Part shown: positions 61,086 to 64,000 of the stretch, in pieces
How the letters are laid out: each line of letters starts with the position of its first letter
How positions within the stretch are numbered: position 1 is the first letter of the stretch
From: Apostichopus japonicus
Taxonomy: Eukaryota; Echinodermata; Holothuroidea; Aspidochirotida; Stichopodidae
Assembly: GCF_037975245.1 (NCBI RefSeq)
Contig: NC_092578.1
Coordinates: 62,001-126,000 of the forward strand
DNA: 64,000 bases
Reading direction: 5' to 3'
Program-made: the position numbers and the translations under genes
The notes under the pieces: model-generated
The model's database searches: none
Told to the model about the DNA's origin: nothing
What the model saw: the letters and a program-made list of their open reading frames with translations, nothing else

Positions 61086-61328
61086 AATAATAATAATGAG
61101 ACTTATATAGTGCCAAATCAGTAGACAAAAGTCACTGCTCAAGGCACTTTACAAAGAAAGTAAATTAATTTACAAAAGAACAAGTGAAAAAATTAAGTAG
61201 ACTTTTGAATGTAGAAAGTTTATAGCATGTTTGAATGTGATCTGGTAACTTGTTCTAGAGATAAGAGCCAGGGTATTCGAAGCTTCTGTAACCATAGGTC
61301 TTCAAGCATGGTTAAGGAATACTAGTTT
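61086..61328 (-). mobile_element. 5'-truncated CR1/L2-like LINE tail
   Basis: Minus strand: ccatgcttgaagacctatgg (coding end, cf. [11 protein letters not shown] at 46216-46678), gtaaagtgccttgagcagtg, atataagtctc and an (ATT)n tail. The unoccupied sister site reads attgcaaaaatactagtttt at about 62290. Confidence 0.87.
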
Positions 61329-62808
61329 GTGAACCCTAATTGACCTTTGTTGACCTTGGATAATATTCATGACTGTTATGTTTGGAAACGATCCCTTACC
61401 CCATTCACAACTAGCCCCAAATTATCAATCATGTCAGACCCTGTCAGTGGGAGTTTCACAAGTTATTACCAAAAAAAAAACATTTTGACACATAATTGAC
61501 CTTTTGTGACCTTGGATCACATAACGATTATTTTGGAAAACGTGTCCCTACTACATTTACAACTTGTCCCAATATATCAGCCATGCCAGACTTTGTGACT
61601 AGAAGTTGTTGCAAAAATTAGCATAAGTTGGCAGTTTTTTGCACATAAACAACCTTGAATGACATTGGATGACCTGATGGTTTTTATCAAAAATGTTCCC
61701 CTTGATGATGTGAAATCTGTCCTAAATTTTTTATCTGCTTCAATGTACACACACAATGTTATTGCTAATAAGGTATCATCAGATCCAACCTTTGGCCCCT
61801 CATAACTTGAGAACTGGGTGTCGGATTGAAGCGGGAGTTGGTTTCCTCGATAGAGCGCAAAGAGCTCTATCATATATCAAAATACTGACCAACTTTTTTT
61901 GTTTTGGCCCGTATCTCCACAAATGAGCATATTTTTCAAGATTTGACCTTTGACCTTTTGACCTCACAGTCAGATCTGTGTAGTTTGACATGCTGATTCC
62001 AAAAAGCAACATGGCAAGTCTGTACAACCATCCTAACTGTACTTATTTAAAAAAATACTTGGCCTCTGATAACTTCGCACACGAAGGTCGCACAGGGGTC
62101 AACCATGGACAATTTTGATCGGAAGGTACCTTTGAGATCCGATTATGGTCATGAAATTTCAAAAAAGCAAAGAAACTAATAAAGGTCACGGGAGGTCAAC
62201 CTGAGGTCAAAGGTCACCTAGATGCGGGTCGACTACTGGTTTACAATAGCGTAACTCCCAACCTTGACGGACATTTTGTTCTCAAGTTATTGCAAAAATA
62301 CTAGTTTTCGACCACTAATTGACGATTGTTGACCTTCGATCATATGACCGTTATGTTTGGAAACAATCCCTTACCCCATTCACAGCTGCTCCCAAAATAT
62401 CAACAATGCCGGACCCTGTCAATGGGAGTTATTGCTGTTTTAAATATTTTGGTTTTTGGCCTACCTTTGGTGACCTTCACAGGCACCAAAAACAATAGGG
62501 CACACCTTCTCACTATGGCCGATCTATATACCAAGTTTGAGTTTAGTCCAACTTTCCCTTGTTGAGTTACAGTATACCCAAGCAGTTGTCACAGACGCAC
62601 ACACAGGCACAAACAGACACACACACGCCAACCTGACTACATAGGTTCCTTTTGCTAAAGCAAGGAGCCAAAAAGTGCACTTCAAAGCTTGTTTCGTGGC
62701 AAGGTACAGTAATTTAAGCATCCTCTAGCAACACCTTCATTAACCATTACTAACTCACAGCATGACATATTTCTGTGCTTTTTGTATCATACCCAGTGAA
62801 TGATCTGT

Positions 62809-63045
62809 TATGTATGTATGTATGTTAGATCCTCCTGCAAGCAGGAACTCACGAAGAAGCCTCATTGGCTTATCGAAGCCGCAAGCTGACCGAAGTCAGT
62901 CTCTTAGATTCATATTTAACGTTCATGATTATGAATTGTCAATTGTCAACAACTCTGTAACTGGACCACATACATTAATCTTGGAGTGACTCGAACTCAG
63001 GACCTTATGATTGAAAGGCACCGGCATTAACCACTGAGCTAACAC
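62809..63045 (-). mobile_element. tRNA-derived SINE
   Basis: Minus strand begins GTGTTAGCTCAGTGGTTAAT (box A) and, about 45 bases on, has TCCTGAGTTCGAGTCACTCC (box B), the RNA polymerase III promoter pair of a tRNA head. A ~150-bp unrelated body follows, then a (CATA)n tail at 62809-62828. It is not a working tRNA: no clear acceptor stem pairing. Weak flanking similarity (tctgtt) may be target duplication. Confidence 0.82.
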
Positions 63046-63169
63046 TTCTGTTTATCTTAACAGAATTATACTGTAGCATCCGAGACTGATAGGGCTTTTA
63101 TATTTTGCATTAATAACAAGAAATGAAAGGCAAGTTGTATATGTATATCCCTGCTTTGTACTTGAGATT

Positions 63170-63310
63170 CATGTACCAAGATGTACCAAGTTGTACCAAG
63201 ATGTCCTTCTTGAGTTATGGTGTTTACAAGGGTTGTCACATACACCCACACAACAAATACACGTGACTGCAAAGATTCCTTTTGCCTTCATCAAGGAATC
63301 AAAAACCACA
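63170..63310 (+). repeat. TGACC-family 3' end fragment
   Basis: accaagatgtccttcttgag, tatggtgtttacaagg, a CA-rich tract, then gattccttttgccttcatca / aggaatcaaaaacca, the hairpin end shared with the copy at 8990-9830. Confidence 0.6.
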
Positions 63311-64000
63311 ATTCTTGTAAGCTCTATGTAGACTAGGGTAGGGTGAGAAACTCTCTATAAGGGAGTCACTTCTATATGAGCCGAATTATGACTGTCCCTT
63401 ACTGATCACAGCTACAAGTTTTTTCTTTTCAAGTTTTTCCCTTTCGCTATCAGTCAATTCCAGATAATGCCCAAAAAGTTCTAATCCTAGTTCAAGTCTA
63501 TTTTTTTTACATAAACAAGATCTTAAACTGGACACTGTCTGTATGCAATATACTGTTGCTGCAAATCATGGGAATCTTATATTACTTGATGACATTATCA
63601 ATAACAGAAAATCCTTTTCAAAACATATTGAGAAAAGTACATCGTCTTTTATGTCCAAAATGCTCACAAATAATCATATCAAGAGACATTTCATTGCCTC
63701 TTCAGGTCTCTTTCTTCAATTTTCCATAAAGCAAACACTTGTTGTAAGGGTTGGTGGTGTCAAGTAGCCAAACAGGAAGAGCTCTACATTCTTCTTCAAA
63801 TATCACTGTACAGTATGTATGTTCCAACATTTTTGCAAATAACTGTGATGAAGTTGACTTGATTTGTGTTTCAATATTTGATGTTTTCTCAAACCAACAC
63901 TTCGTATACTCTGTGCCAACATAGCACAAAAAATTGCCAAAGCTGTAGTGATTTTGGCATGCAGTAAGTGATTGCCATCACTGTTCATATATGAACAAAG
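63311..64000. other. edge of window, no gene recognised
   Basis: Short open frames on both strands (63543-63767 plus; 63929-63702 minus) without recognisable similarity. The missing FERM F1 exon was sought here and not found. Confidence 0.4.

Larger units (their letters stand above)
60140..62680 (+). repeat. duplicated TGACC-type repeat segment (two long copies)
   Basis: Copy 1 (about 60140-61730) and copy 2 (about 61730-62680) align over aatgtacacacacaatrtta, catcctaactgtacttatt, aggtcaacctgaggtcaaag, gtaactcccaaccttga, tgttatgtttggaaac and aatcccttaccccattcaca. Copy 1 is interrupted by a hAT-like element and a LINE tail that copy 2 lacks. Copy 2 ends with cacacacacacgccaacctg, cataggttccttttgct and a matching hairpin arm aagcaaggagcc. 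Confidence 0.8.

Noticed and set aside
62990-63045. A functional tRNA gene
   Set aside because: Box A and box B are present but no acceptor stem pairing is evident, and a SINE body and (CATA)n tail follow.
63543-63929. Possible gene or missing F1 exon at the window edge
   Set aside because: Neither strand shows the expected F1 strands or a recognisable family; frames overlap on both strands.

Overview
The window is animal genomic DNA: AT-rich, intron-dense and crowded with minisatellites and decayed transposons. No operons or prokaryotic signals are present. One conserved protein-coding gene could be followed with confidence. It lies on the minus strand and is a Yurt/EPB41L5-type band 4.1 FERM protein. 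Fourteen coding exons, joined in frame, run from 56871 down to a stop codon at 13476. They encode 680 residues plus a possible 16-residue cassette. The N-terminus (about 50 residues by comparison with the vertebrate family) must lie beyond base 64000. The F1 (part), F2 and F3 FERM lobes, the FERM-adjacent region, a long disordered tail and a C-terminal TTEL (PDZ-ligand-like) end are all visible.

The host is probably a marine deuterostome-like invertebrate such as an echinoderm. This is inferred from the intron-rich FERM gene, the small TTAGGG-type telomere-like tract, and the mix of CR1-like, DIRS-like, THAP/TTAA and tRNA-SINE elements. I cannot fix the species.

Layout by region. 1-2094: no gene; polypyrimidine tract and a 73-bp duplication. 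2095-4020: decayed LINE. 4021-6725: unrecognised sequence with a possible LTR-element primer site. 6726-8505: 39-bp minisatellite. 9000-9830: dispersed TGACC-rich repeat. 9830-13475: gene 3' flank or 3'UTR with a 32-bp minisatellite. 13476-56871: the FERM gene. Its introns carry minisatellites of 60, 53, 92, 41 and 54 bp, a 3.2-kb TTAA-flanked transposon with a THAP domain and a P2X7-C-terminal-like domain (42607-45826), a CR1-like LINE tail (46216-46678), and a LINE split by a DIRS-like element with an internal complementary region (50975-54884). 56872-64000: presumably an intron further upstream, with a 36-bp minisatellite, a TGACC-repeat segment copied twice, a 549-bp hAT-like element with a perfect 8-bp target duplication, LINE tails and a tRNA-derived SINE.

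The most notable observations are: (1) a 92-bp minisatellite that grew out of the gene's own exon/intron boundary, multiplying a 5' splice site; (2) the TTAA element combining a THAP domain and a P2X7-ballast-like domain; (3) an unannotated 48-nt in-frame cassette exon with a TACTAAC branch point; (4) a frame-required GC-AG intron; (5) insertions whose empty sites are preserved in sister repeat copies within the same window.
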